From Beta vulgaris subsp. vulgaris (taxonomy: Eukaryota; Streptophyta; Magnoliopsida; Caryophyllales; Amaranthaceae), in contig NC_079205.1 of the NCBI RefSeq assembly GCF_026745355.1, forward strand, positions 59,138,593 to 59,202,592: 64,000 bases of DNA, read 5' to 3'. Each line of letters begins with the position of its first letter. Positions within the stretch are counted from its first letter, which is position 1. Positions 1 to 13,100 of the stretch are shown here, piece by piece. Made by a program: the position numbers and the translations under genes. The notes under the pieces are model-generated. The model made no database searches and was not told the DNA's origin. It saw only the letters and a list, made by a program, of their open reading frames with translations.

Positions 1-397
1 TTAACTAATTTATGCTTCACAAAATGTAAGAAAATCACATTTTTTTTAGAGTAAAATGAAAAAAAATCACATGGGATCACAATAAAATCAATTGAGGATG
101 CGATGATCTAAAACTTTCGTTTACCTACTCCCAACTTTTTTTTTTTAATGAAAGATTAGATTACCTACTCCAACTTGTTTGCTATTACTTTTATCCCAAG
201 TAACAAAAAATGGAAAAAAGTATCCTAATTTGTATATTTATTATCTTTGCAAGACATAAAAAACTATTGTTGCAATCATATAACTCTTATGAAGGATAAA
301 GTGGAGTTTTAGTGACAAGAGCTTTAGTTCGAGAACTGATTGTTTATATTTTCATAGGTAAAATTCTCACTTTCTAGTCTATCAGTGCTTTTCCTTA
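1..397. other. AT-rich spacer, no gene seen
   Basis: The stretch is AT-rich with short homopolymers. I see no open frame or splice-flanked exon I can support. It may be downstream flank of the small minus-strand gene whose stop codon is at 398-400. Confidence 0.5.
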
Positions 398-1992
398 CTA
401 AGGCATCCAATGTAGGCCAGCAGCTCTGCTTACATAAGCTCCAAAGAGAGTGAAATATACTGGAATTGCTGATCCGATTGCAAATCCCTGATCTCCTACA
501 TACGTCGTCAGCAGATTGTAATCACCTGAAATTATTTTCAGATCAGAAATCATAGACTCAATAAAAATGTCTTGAGATAATGTAATATTACAGATGGATT
601 TCTAAGATCATCCTCGGGGATAATATTTCTTTCGGTCTTACCAACAATTCAGCACCAACAGGCAACATCAGCAATTTTCGTTAAGACGTGTGACTAAAGT
701 CTGTCAGCAGCAAGAAGGAATCCCATGACAGCATCAGATTTAGATTGGAAGGCAATTATGAAAGGGCTCCATGCTTATTCTAGCATTGGCATACATTGCA
801 AATCTTCGTTCCAAGGAAGCCTGAGAGGGCGAAGTGAGATCCCCGATAGAGAATACAATCGCACTGAGGAGCATTAGCAAATGCTGGCTTGCACATATGA
901 TCCTCAATATAAGCGCATGACTGAACTTCAAGACCTGAATCCCATCTCAGAACCGAGGAAATGGAAGATGATGATACCAAATAAAAACATGAATATGCCC
1001 AAGAAATATTCCGCCAACGGAAATGAAGTTGCCCCTAGAGAAAATGGAAGTAAATTAGGAGCTATTGAGGAATGAGATGTGTATTCACTGCATGATTTCA
1101 CAACTGATACACAAGCATTGTTTATATGATCTGGGCATTAGGGCATATGGTTATTTCTAATTACAGGCTACGGCCATATAAATCAGCTACAAATATAATA
1201 ATCAGTTGTCCAGATGTACCAAATTAAAGATATCTCCCTCATACAGCCAAAACAATCACCAAGAATTACCACGAAGAAGGAACAGATCAGAAAAGAAACG
1301 CATAAGCCAGAAAACACATTGGAAATATTTTGAAAGAAATAGTTATAGTGGTACGATAACAAAAGATAATAATCAAAGCACTGAAATAAGCTATCATTTG
1401 AGGGAATAGGAGATCCAATTGAGAGGCCATTATATAGGTGCAAGAGGGAAGGAAAGAAATTAGAATCACGATTTATAATTCAATGCGAAGCCAGAAGCTT
1501 TTGCACACTTAAAAAAGTAAGATGAAGAACAATAACAGCAAACAACGGTTACAATCGTCATAAGCTAAAACACATCCAAAAATCGATATTAATTTTTTCC
1601 TGCAAAAGACGTCAAACGTACTGACAAAAAGAGCAAACACATACATCTATGACTAAAGACCAGAATTCACCAACAAAAATAGCACTCTGAATTTCAACAC
1701 ACTTGAGAAACCAAATCATGATTGTTTAGAAAGAAACTTCTCCTAGTTTGATACCATCTTCAACTTGTTACCAAACAACCTCATAAGAACGTTGTGTTGA
1801 GATCGACTTTTCAGGATTTTAAATAAAAATTTATAAACGATCTGAATGGTGATACATGTTCACTTCTAAAAGATTTAGCTATCTCCATTACAATAATCAG
1901 AGTGCTGAAATAAAAAGTGGAAGATGCATGGTAAACACAAACGTACCCCTTCCTATTCCAGCATCCTCATTTAATAGCACCCTTGTACTCAT
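398..1992 (-). CDS. Unidentified small membrane protein (tentative two-exon model)
   Basis: The terminal exon (398-525, minus) starts after a good TTTCAG acceptor. It encodes 41 residues with one hydrophobic, membrane-like segment (AIPVYFTLFGAY) and ends in HWMP before a TAG stop. An upstream exon (1947-1992) starts with ATG (MSTRVLLNEDAG), ends at a strong GTACGT donor and has the matching phase 1, so the two join into a protein of about 57 residues. A further exon-like piece (935-1034) has an acceptor, a donor and a very hydrophobic stretch (FLGIFMFLFGIIIFHFLG). Including it would shift the frame and stop at once in the last exon, so it is an alternative exon or the model is wrong. I do not recognise the family. 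The rest of 526-1946 reads as intron. A transcript would settle the structure. Confidence 0.35.
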
Positions 1993-2642
1993 ATCTGAAA
2001 GCAGAAGAATTCAAGGTCCTGAAATCGGAACTTTGCAAAGGGTAGCCTGCAAAGTTTCAATGGAAAAGCTTATCCTAGCACATACCACACCATGCAAATG
2101 GGCCAGGAAAAAGTATGCCATGTTCTTTGTATTAATTGCCACAATGATAAATGCTATGATGAAAGGCAGCAATTCTAGTATCAGAGTTTGACTAATGGCA
2201 CAATATGAAGCTTGAACAGCGAATACCAGTGTTGTTTCTGACACTACTGAGACTGGAGTTCTAAATAAAGAACATCTTTAGCCTTCAGGGCTCTGCATGA
2301 AAGCTATATAAGGCTTAAAAGAATTTGAGAAGTTTCTTATAGCATCCAGGAGTCGGTTCCAATGCCCCAACTCATTTGATCAACTGGAACTCATCAAGAT
2401 CATTTGCAGACGAAGTCACCAGCTCAAATTGCAGGTATTAAAACCAAGGCTTTTTCACCACAAGAAGTAAGAGTAATTAGGCGAACTGTTTCTTTCAGTT
2501 CTTAAATGTACAGTCCAAATGTCCCAGCCAGGTTTCCATCAGACTGTCATTTATGAATTATGATATCAAACATGCCAAACTACCAATTGAACTATCGGCA
2601 TAAAAATCAGCAAGTGACTTGGTCCAACACAATCTTAAAATA
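1993..2642. other. Spacer between two minus-strand genes
   Basis: This stretch probably holds the 5' leader of the small gene to the left and the 3' UTR of the pseudouridine synthase to the right. Long frames here on both strands (for example 2011-2244 minus) have no splice or homology support. Confidence 0.35.
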
Positions 2643-5561
2643 TCACGATTGCATTGCTTGGGTTGCCCACAGAGGCAATGGTGCCTCAAATAATACTGGA
2701 CGACCAGTAACAGGGTGTTCCAATGATAAACTCTCTGCATGAAGACAATGGCCATCACACGTCTCCCCTTTCCACTCACCGACTCCTTCATATTTAACAT
2801 CTCCTTTAATAGGCATTCCAAGGTACTGACAGTGCAACCGGATTTGATGTGTCCTTCCACTCTTCGGAAAAGCTCTAACCAAAATCACATCCCTTCCTTG
2901 GTTAGCATCTGTCAATGATTTTTCCTCAACAATGATAGTTTTTTCTTGATCTTTCACACATTCAGATGCCTCTTCAAAATGGACGACCCTATCCAACTCA
3001 AATAAGGTATCCATGTCCCTCACCACAGATCCACCAGGCAGTGTGCGACCAACATCTGATGCAGCATAAACACGCCAAGCACCATATTTCGATCTACCAT
3101 GGCCAGATTTTAACCTGATCCTGTCCCAATTTGGTGCAGACCCTATACAAAGAGCAATATAAGTTTTCTGGACCTTGTGATCAGTAAATGCCTTGACAAG
3201 CTTGCTAGCTACTTTGTGTAATTTGGTTATAACCATTACACCACTTGTATCGCGATCCAGCCTGTTAGCAAGATGAAACTCCGAAGCTTCGACCGAATCT
3301 AACCAGCACAAACAGCAACACATAAGCTAAAATTATATAGGTTTAATAATCCCAAAGCTTTTGAGCTCCGCATTCATAATGGCTAGCATCAGTATGTATT
3401 TCAGACTCTATACAAACAGCAATGTAAAGCACTTGAAAAACATTTATTATGCAGGTAAAACATTGAGCAGGAAGTATATATTTTCCATTTGAACAACAAT
3501 TTTTGATACATTGATCTGACAACAACTGAACCCATCTGATCAATAATTAGCATTAAACCTCTTACTTGTATCGGCAGTTAAATGCTGGCTCCCAAGATAA
3601 AAAAAAAATCTAGTTGATATACAGGCTACCAGCTAGTACATCTGTACATGCAGTAGAGAAACCGTACTGTCAAGTGTCAACTGTTACCATTCACTATGTA
3701 GCATAATGCTGCTAACTTATGAAGTTAACAAAACTCAGTAAAAGAACTAGGCAGCTTCCTTCCCAGAAGTAAAAAACTTACAAAACAAGGCCTCTAAAAT
3801 ATTGGGATAATCAAAACAATCATTTGACCTGTTACTTGTGTCGATGGTTAGATGCTAGCTCACATGATTCAGAATTCTAGTTACAGGTTAGCAGCTAATA
3901 TATAACAAGACCAATTTCAGCATCAGCATACTGTTACCATGTCACTTTATCTAGAGGTAAGAGCTAACCAACTTTTTTCTTGTTAATATAATCCTTTACA
4001 TATCAACTACTCAAGACATTAGTATATGTAGTCAATAAAAGACAATCATGTTTCACTTATTCCACCAAAGAGACTTTTGAAGAATCACCCTAATCTACAT
4101 GCACAGCCTTATGACCTTTACCGATATCCTCATTCCAAAATGCCAATGATTTTAATACATTCTCAATAACGTTATTATTCTGCCATGCACGGACCATGGT
4201 AACTTGTTTACCAATAATTCCTTTTCTCCAAAATATATTTCGCCCATCTAGTTATACCCCTGGAAACTTGATAATACATGATACACCCAAACTGTTTTTT
4301 GCATCCTTATCCTATAAGGGGTGGAAAGGGATTAGAGTGTCACACCCTTCTCTCCAGTGAACCAAAACTCCAGGTCATCATTGACACATTCGAGTGCATA
4401 TGCTTTCAGACAGTTCATTCATACGAACATTAATGAAACGCATATAATGTAATGAGGTGCTATGACATTGTAGTCAAGCATCCAAGGAAAATGCACCCTC
4501 CTAAGCAAGCTCATTTCGATTACTCAACACGCCCATAACTCGCCTCTCCCCCACGCTTACTAAAATTACAGAGATGATTCATTTCTTATGTTCTTTGCTA
4601 CACGCCACTTACGCCAACATGAAACAAATACATTTCCTAGTTTGAGCATAATTTTTTTATAACCATTTCCTCTCACAACTAATGGTTGCCCTATCATTTG
4701 TGGTCATTAATTATTTTATAACTCCCGCACTCTTACACCTACCCCACCATATTTTCTCTCTCCTCCCATTCCTTCTTTGCTCCTCTTTTTCTATCATGAA
4801 GAACTGAACATCAGTTTTTAGGCCAATTTTTCTCTCTCTCCTAATACACTAATATTACTTTTATACTCTCTCTCCTCATAACCCACAAGGAGGGCGAGGG
4901 CAACGACTGGGAGTACTCTAATTCATTCCATTGCCAAACAAGCTGTAAAGAAGCATCAAACAAGAAACAATCCAACCAAACATTCCCTATATCTAACCTT
5001 TTTCTTAACATTATACAATGCACAAACCATGAGTTAAAAACTTAAAATAGAACAATAACGAATCCAAACACTTTAAGCATATGGGTTATGCCCAAAAATC
5101 ATAAACAAGGGAACATAAAATTAAATGCAAGAGAAAAATTAACCTAAACTTGAAGATTGTTGAAGAAGGTGAGGAGCAGAAGACAAAACACTCTCACAGT
5201 AAATCCCAGAGGGTTTATTCACAACCAACAACCATTGATCCTCGAAGATGACGTCATTTCTGGAGAGAGAAAAAAGACTGGACCTTGAAGAAGCAGCCAT
5301 GGCTCTGTTAAGCTCAATTTGCTTGGAATAAAGTGGGAATGGCGGAGATAATGGAGTTGGGTATTGGGAGGATGATGAGATTTTTGGGTCATTAGTTAAA
5401 TGGGTTTCTTCCATTGAAGTTGAATAAGATTTATTTGAGGTTTTGGATGAGATTGCAATTTGTTGGGTTGATTCAGGGAGGAGAGAGAAAGTTAGGAGTT
5501 TGAAATTTGTGGGAATTGGATGCAGCAGTAGTTGTAACGAGCGATTGAGAGCATGTATCAT
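2643..5561 (-). CDS. RluA-family RNA pseudouridine synthase (RNA pseudouridine synthase 1-like)
   Basis: The enzyme isomerises uridine to pseudouridine in RNA. Exon 1 is 5144-5561 and exon 2 is 2643-3298; donor G|GTTAAT and acceptor TTAG|ATTCG join in phase 1 to create the Asp codon opening exon 2. The protein shows the RluA N-terminal strand (EDQWLLVVNKPSGIYCE), the catalytic motif ANRLDRDTSG with Asp at about residue 154, the conserved KTYIALC, and the C-terminal motif FPKSGRTHQIRLH. From the first in-frame ATG (5561) it is 357 residues. From the ATG at 5414 it is 308, nearer the roughly 320 residues I recall for the Arabidopsis protein. The residues gained by the upstream start are Ser/Leu-rich with no early acidic residue, like an organelle targeting peptide, so both starts may matter. 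It is divergent from the release factor gene, with about 1.6 kb between start codons. The 1.85-kb intron holds nothing else I can support. Confidence 0.85.
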
Positions 5562-5818
5562 GTATGTATGAGAATGGAAGATTTGCAAGAGTTGTGTTTT
5601 CTCCACAGAAACTGAATTATGTTGCCTATCAAAATTCTTATAAGGTCAGCTTTTTATTTGGTTGAAATTATAGGTTAACTTTGTTCATAGGAAATTAATC
5701 TGGGCACCAAATGAGAATATAGGGGGTTTGCCTTATTTTGATAAATTAATTCAATCTCGTAACTTTATGTAATACTTAATATTTGATATCTGATATATGT
5801 TGAAATTATTTTTTTTCG

Positions 5819-6016
5819 GCCTGCACCATTCGTCATGTATACCGGGAAGCTAACAAAGCAGCAGATTGGATCGCCAACGTCAGACACCTCATAGACGCTA
5901 GCTTTACCATTGAAAATTGTACTCATTCAGCCATCTCTTCAATCCTTGTAAACGATAAGGTGGGAGCTCCCCTCGTGCGGAGGGTCTCCTAACCTACTTT
6001 CTCCTTACCTTTATAA
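5819..6016 (+). mobile_element. 3' end of a LINE (non-LTR retrotransposon), RNase H tail
   Basis: A short plus-strand frame reads TIRHVYREANKAADWIAN and stops after LVRRVS. This is the C-terminal signature of the RNase H-like domain (RVT_3 type) carried by plant LINEs and related proteins. A short A-rich tail follows near 6015. Everything 5' of the RNase H end is missing, as expected of a 5'-truncated insertion. It sits between the divergent synthase and release factor genes. Confidence 0.6.
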
Positions 6017-6309
6017 AAAAAATTGTTGAAATTAATTAAGTGGTACATGTTGAAAAATTAAGAAAAGAACTTCAAATCATTACGAGTCACGATAACAACA
6101 TTGAAAGCTCAAACCTTAACAAAATATTAAATGAGTTTTTCAGTCAATCCACTAACTTGAACGGGTTGAATTGCATAATCCCAATTCGATAATTTCATGT
6201 CAAGTTGGCGATTGGTGTTATTTGTCATCTCAATGGCGTTCAGTTTGTCAAATTACAGTGTATTTAACAAAAGAGAGCATGGAAAGAGAGAGAAGGAAGA
6301 AGAGTAGCA

Positions 6310-6455
6310 TCAATACTTTTACTATTCACATATCACTGTTCAGTTTTGTTCGGCTCAGTTCAGTTCAGTTCAACTATGGACAATACTTTTACTCTCAAAT
6401 ATCACTATTCATTTCAATTTAGTTCTAGTTAAGCTGTTTTATGCCGAAGAGAACA
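6310..6455 (-). mobile_element. Truncated copy of the GAACT-rich MITE family
   Basis: The minus strand matches the start of the MITE at 30432-30685: CTTCGGCATAAAAC near the end, GAACTGAACTGAA repeats, and the segment AGTGATAT...GAGTAAAAGTATTG. Only part of one terminus is recognisable, so it is a relic. Confidence 0.5.
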
Positions 6456-6712
6456 TACCTAAGGGCTTGTTCGTTATAGTCTTTTGTATTATGTTCTCTA
6501 TCTTTTAAAAACTCGAAACAAAAATAAGAAAACAAGAAAGAGTCATTTGGTATTACTGTGGTTTTCTATTTTTTGGTTCTCAAATCAGTCATATAATATA
6601 TGTCCTACAATAAATAAAAAATTAATCAAATTTATTAGAAACATGATAACAAACGATCCCATAATTTTTAATTTTCTATTATCAATTTTCAAAATTTACT
6701 AAATACATAATA

Positions 6713-6921
6713 CTTCCTCCGTTTTTTTTTACTCGCTACACAATCTATTATGGGAAGTTTCACATTACTTGCTACACTTCTTTTTTGGGCAATAAACTCT
6801 CTCTATCTCTCTCCTCCCACATGGGTCCCTTTTCTTTTTACTCTCTACCTCTCTCTTCTCCAAAAATTGCCTAAGAATCCGTGAAATGAGAAATGTAGCG
6901 AGTAAAAAGAAACGGAGAAAG
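6713..6921. mobile_element. Stowaway-like MITE
   Basis: The termini are CTTCCTCCGTTT... and the inverse of CTTTCTCCGTTT..., with inverted similarity continuing through ACTCGCTACA. The element is flanked by TA on both sides (TA target duplication). It lies about 240 bases upstream of the release factor start codon, so it is in or near that gene's promoter. Confidence 0.75.
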
Positions 6922-7165
6922 TATACACCTAGTCCCTCGGAGCACAATAGAATTTTCACTTTAACCTCTACAAGACTACAACCGTACAACGTAATACATT
7001 CCACATTCGCATTGATGCATTCCAATTCCCAAAACCCTTTTGAAATTTCTCCATAAACCCCATTCTCAGACCTCATTAAAGAAATCTCGTTTTTTTTCTT
7101 TCTTTGGGTGAAACATTCTGTAGTCTCTGTTCCAGTTCACTTTCACCATTTGAAGAGAGAGAAAA

Positions 7166-10100
7166 ATGGTGCACTTCATTGCACGAAGATCAAGTTTACA
7201 ATCTTTAATCCTCCGCCAAAACCTTAACCTCACTTCTTTACTTTTCTCTTCCAAATCTCAACCCCAAAATACCAACAATTTCCCGCCAAACCATCCTAAA
7301 TCATGTTATATGAGCTTCCAAGATTCAATATTAGGTCTTAGGAATTTGATTTCTCGGCTAAATTATTCTGGGTATCCTATAAATTTGCATAAAAATGCGA
7401 AATTTTCAAGTGGGTATAATCAAGGAATCGTTTTTGCAAGTGGGGTTCGATTTTTTAGTTCTGAAGCTGCAGAACCTTCAACTTCTGATGGACTAACTGT
7501 TGAAGGAATTGTGTCGAATCATTGGACAATACTTGATGAGAGTGAAGATGATTGGAAGAGTCATGCTTCTGCTGTTGCTCAGTCTATTCATCTTATTAAA
7601 AAGCGTTTGCAGGTATATATTCGATTTGAGAAATTCCTAATTCATAACTACTTTCAATGTTAATTTGTTTGTAGTAGTTAGTGGTTGTATATTCGGCGAC
7701 AAATGTTGTATATTGAGTTATGAATATTGTACTCCCTCCGTTTTTTTACATGTTACATTCCACTTAAAGTACATATTTAAAAAGTACATATCAAGACAAA
7801 TCTAACTAGACCTTACATGACTATATTTTTATTCACGTGTAACATGTATATGAAAAGCGTTTGCAGGGTCAAAGTGAAGTTTGTGAATAGGGTAAATGTC
7901 AAAGTGTAACATGTAAAAAAAAAGGAAGGAAGTATATATAAGTAGTGTAGTGTATCAACTTCATCTCTTATAGTTATATAAGAGGGTGTGTTTTTGTATA
8001 CAACAGTTGTGAATGATATACAATATCTTTATGTGGTAGGGTTTTTGAATTTGCGAATTGTTTATGAAGTTTTGACCTCAAATGTGGCTTTCAGTTTGCT
8101 CATTCTAAGGATCTTTTAGTTGAATTTTCTAAATACTCTTAGAATGTCACTTGAATTTGTTTTAGATTAATTAGTAGGTTCCAATTTTTTGCTCTCACTA
8201 GACAAGATAAATAGCCAGCTAAGAGCCAAAGACATTATGTTGCAATTTATCATGTAGGGTCTTGTTGTTTGAGGATTTCTAATTCATTTTGAGTTGTTTT
8301 TTATGTCATTTTTGTTATTGATGGTGGTAGTGGAAAAAATTGCTGGTGCGTTTGGACTTGTTATCGGCTGAGCTGAACAAACCAAATCTGTGGGATGATC
8401 CTGTTCATGCCGGAAAGATAAGTCGTGAGTATGGCTCACTAATGGGTAAAATGAAAGAGGTATTGGATTTTGAGCAGGAGTTGATTGAGCATATCGATAT
8501 GCTGAAGCTTGCTCGAGAAGAGAATGATTCAGAGTTGGAATCGGTGCGCTTCACTTCTTCTAGGCATGTTCTCATATCTTTTTTTTTTTTTTTTGCTTCT
8601 ATGTTAAGTTCCCTTTGATCTAATGATTATGAACAATCAAGTTTGTAAAAATATAATACGGTGATTACCAGTGATCATATATTTTGCCAAGTGATTTTAT
8701 TGTGAGGTTCATTTTTGTACTATGACCTTGTGGAAGCTGATATTTGGGTTATATGACGGTCCCATTGAACAAATGATGACCTGACCTTGTGCAGTATATG
8801 AATCGTTGATCACTTTTATTCACATTGTAATTGTATTGAGAATGTTAAGAATGTGCTTTTACTGTGCTTGTGCTCAGTGATTGCAATGCAGAATTTGGGT
8901 CACTGCATGGAATTATCTGAATTTATTCTATATTGGTGCTACGACACTTTGAATTACCATGAAGTTTATGTTTGGATCATTACAGATATTTGTTCATGAC
9001 ATGAATTGCTAATGCATGATATTGCCGTCTTTTATGCATAATTGTGACTAAATGAGAAACTGAAATCAAGCGCTTAGTGATTATAGTAAGGCTTGACTCT
9101 GGAGTAATCATGATGGAACTTGTGCATTCTCTAATACAGAATTCATATTACATTATCTGTTGAATGTTCCCATATAGACCGTGAGACTTCCAAGGTTTAC
9201 AGTGATGGTTAAGCACTGAAGTTGCACATTGGAGAAGCTGTAGAATATTAAACCAGGCGTATTCTCCTGCTACAATCTGAATATTTCAGCATTCTTTTGC
9301 TGACTTAAGAACTACTCCCTGCATAATTAAATTGTTTTAACACTTGAAGCTTTGCACTATTTACATACTCTACTTTGACTATATGATTTTACCCCTATAT
9401 AAGAACAAATGTTATTATGTAAAAGGTTATTAATATTGTCTCAATGTTTATTTTCATTATATCAACTTTTTTAAAATCATTAATAAATAATTAAATATAT
9501 TAATGTTCAAATGTACATTGGTAAATGTGGGAAGTCAAAGTGTTACAATTATGTAAATGGAGGGAGCAGAATTTAAGAGTTAAAAGTTGACATTTGACGA
9601 CTTGCGAACAATTGGAAACCATAATGATGTTTGATTTAACAATATATCACAAGCTAGGTAGGGTGCTTGTAAATCCATTGTTGAAGTGAAGAGAAATTGG
9701 GACATCTATTATTGAGGATGTTGTTTGGTTGATTACGGAAGATAAACTGTGTTGGTCATGGTTACCAATTACTAACTTTTTTTTTCTGTTAGTGTTTGCA
9801 ATAATTTTTTAAACCAACTGTCATTTCTACTGCATGATCATACATTATTTTGCTGCGATTTCTAGCCATTTTTGCTTATATACTTTATAGCACCACTTTG
9901 GAAAATTGTTTAATTGAATTTGGTGGAAACAAATGGGTTAATTTTAAAATTAATGTTAGCTTGAGTGTTTGACAAAATTTGGTCTCTTTGTTGGACATGT
10001 TGAAGGTTGTGCTTGCTTAAGAGTGCATATGTTGGACAGGAGGTTTGCAGTACCATCAGATACCGAAGTTATGTTTCCCTTGCGTGATTTTAACTGACAA

Positions 10101-13100
10101 TATGAGTCAAGTAAGAAGGCTCTAGTGGGTCATAGACTTGGTTCATGATGAGTATAGTATGCTGGTCTACAACCCTTTGTTCTTTGGAATTCGGGGGAGG
10201 GGTCTTGGTTTGTGTTGGCATGGAGCTGTTGTCCATTCCTTTTTATGGCGTGGAGCTGGTGGAACTCTATTCTTTGTAGGACAGTAACGAAGGATTCTTA
10301 ACATTCCTTTTCAGTCTGGTTGTTCCCTGTCTGTCCCAGGAATATTCCTTCTGTAAGTAGGCATCTGGCAAAGCCTTTCATGGTGCTCCCTTCACTAAGC
10401 CCAGTTGATAGCAGTTATATATGTGTTAATAGATAAGTAATTTCATCAGGTCATGGTGACGTATGAATGGCTCTCTTAGGCTTGGTTAAATTAGTGTCAT
10501 TTATTCTCTTAGGACAATCCTTTCAACTGGGTATTCGAGATTATCCAATACCAAACAGTTTGTAATGGCCAAAGAAGAATGTTTGATTGGCATTGACCGT
10601 AAATTGCAGACTTCTTCATTTAGGTATGCATCTGCTGTCTGAGAACCTTTTTTGTGACATCAGGGGCCATGTGAAACTTTTCTGCAGTTTATCTACTCCC
10701 ATGCAAGGAAATTACTTAGCCTGGTTTTTCTTTGGAGTTTAGATGAGTGTGCTGCTCCTCAATCTTTCCCCAACGGTGTTATTCTTTCCTGTTGTGCTAA
10801 TATTTTGTATACTGCTTTGTTGCTTCAATAAAATGGTTTTCTTTGACCTTCCATACAGACAAATTTTGTGTTGTCTGGGTTGATTGGAATTTTTTAATTT
10901 TAATGTAATTTATGTACTTAATATCTGTATGTAGGAAACATTGAAAGCCTTACTTAAAATGAGAAGGGATTCAAAGGAGAAAGAACTGGATGCTATGTTG
11001 GCTGGAGAACATGATTCTTCTTCTTGTTTCATTGAGGTCAGTAATCTCAGTATCCAGTAGATGGCCTCCCAATGAATTTTAATTGCTGTGTCTGTGTCTC
11101 AGGAGGGTAAAGTGTATTGTTTCTTCAATTTCGTATTGCATTTGTAAGGTCATTGATTATATATGTTTGATAGCTTTGTTGAATATTGAATGTGGCCTGA
11201 AGGTCCATCAGTGTCCTGTTCATAAACTACAGTAAGATCGGAACCTTTGGGCCTCTGGCAAGTGGTGAAGGGTGAATTAAGTTGTAACTGTCAATGTTCG
11301 TTCCAACATCAAGGACATGCCCCAAATAGTTTTCACCAAGAATGCACCATTTGGAATACCTGCTTGATGGGAATCACAAACAAGTTCTAGAATAGAAGGA
11401 TTAAGAGGGAAAAAGATTTAGGACATGTTCTATTAGTCGGATCGACAAAATACAAGTAGCTCACTCTCAAGAGGTGAGTGCTGTCCCAAGGGAAATGTAA
11501 TAGACCCAAACCCAAATATTCAGCCAGCCCAAATCAGGCCACCAGTGACCTTCACTTACTCTAGGCACCACGTCAGAAGGAAGGATTCTGGGGCAGGTCT
11601 AGCAGCACCTGAATCTGTGACTTGATAGAGAGGCAACAGAGGGGTAGCCAGGTGGCATGCTGTGGTTTATTGCCAATGATTGAGGAAGGAGCAGAGAAGT
11701 TTCTTAAGGGAGAGAAATAGTACTATAACAGTAGTATAAATAGAGAATAGTAGTTAAGAGGAATTTTTTATCCAGAAAATTATTCTTCATTTGTCTTGTG
11801 GGAGTGTGGGGGTCACTCGAATACCTCTTGTATCTATTCCATGTTTTCAGCAATACCAGAATTGGAAATTATTAGTAGACATTAATCAGCACAAGAAATA
11901 TAAATGAAATAAGAAAATGTTTTGTCATCTGTTACTATCATTTGCCTTCCATTGATTGTCTTAGCTGTCATTCTTTCTCCTCCTCTTATAGGTGATGAGG
12001 TGTTTATCTCCACCTTGATTTCTGGCAGAATAAAGTTATTTGATTCTTTTGGACTATCTACTTGCTTGTGGAAAATAGGATTCTTAAATTTGAAGGTTGT
12101 AGGATTATCGTCTCTGAATGATGGCAAGTATGAAACTTCACAAAGAATCTTGCCATTAGATCTGTGCTCTCTCCCATTGTTACCGGAGTCTTTATGGCAT
12201 GAAGTCAGTACATTAGACCTTGAACTTCTAGATCCGTTGTGGAACACATTCCTGAGCCAGGCAAACTGAAGCAACCTTACATGTTGTCATGTTACCTAAG
12301 AACAGCAGTTGAAGTTAATTGTTGGTTGCACCAAGATTTAAAGCATTCTTTGTAATTATTTGAAATACTCCTTTCATTCTGAATGTATCTGTCTAAAGTT
12401 ATGATTTCACACATATACGGATGGCTGGAAAAGGATTAATAAATATTCCCTCCATAATATAATGCTTGTTTGTTTTTTGCAGAGTCTACAAGATATACAT
12501 TTGACCTTCAATATCTTCAATTCTATATTGAAAAAATATATAAAAAGCTGATATTATGAAAGTACACATTAAGGTGAACCTAACAATATCCTACATGAGT
12601 ATGTTTTTTTGTATATATTTATGAGAATATTTGGTCAAAGATTTTAAAGTTTGACCTCAAAGAGAGATAAACAAGCACTATATTATGGGACGGAGGGAGT
12701 AAAAGTTTTACTGGAGTAGTCTACTACTTACACTCAGCCACAGGGGGTACTATTTCCGAAAATGCTGAAAAATTGCTAATAGTATGAGAGAGAGAGGAAG
12801 TATTAGTTTTAAGTTTCTTTGCTGTTCCCTGTTCTAGTAATGGCTCTTCTGAGAACAAGGGTTTGTACTGTATACTACTGTCACAGGTAACAAGCAGTCA
12901 AGTGTTCTATATATGCATTAACCTGAATTTTATTTGATCTCGAGGATCATTCTATAAAAGCTGAATTAACTAACCGGGTCCAGATTCTAGACTAAAACCT
13001 AAAGCATCGTTATAAAGAGGCCCAGATTTGAATGCATGTGATGACCTACCATGGGTATTAGCATATGCTATGATAGTCTGGTGTGCAGAGACAAGATTAT

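Noticed and set aside
2011..2244. Hydrophobic minus-strand frame
   Set aside because: No splice signals or start fit the neighbouring exon; probably AT-rich chance.
11882..12274. Long overlapping frames on both strands in intron 3 of the release factor gene
   Set aside because: The flanking exons join in phase without it, and neither frame shows a domain I recognise; the context looks like degenerate retroelement sequence.
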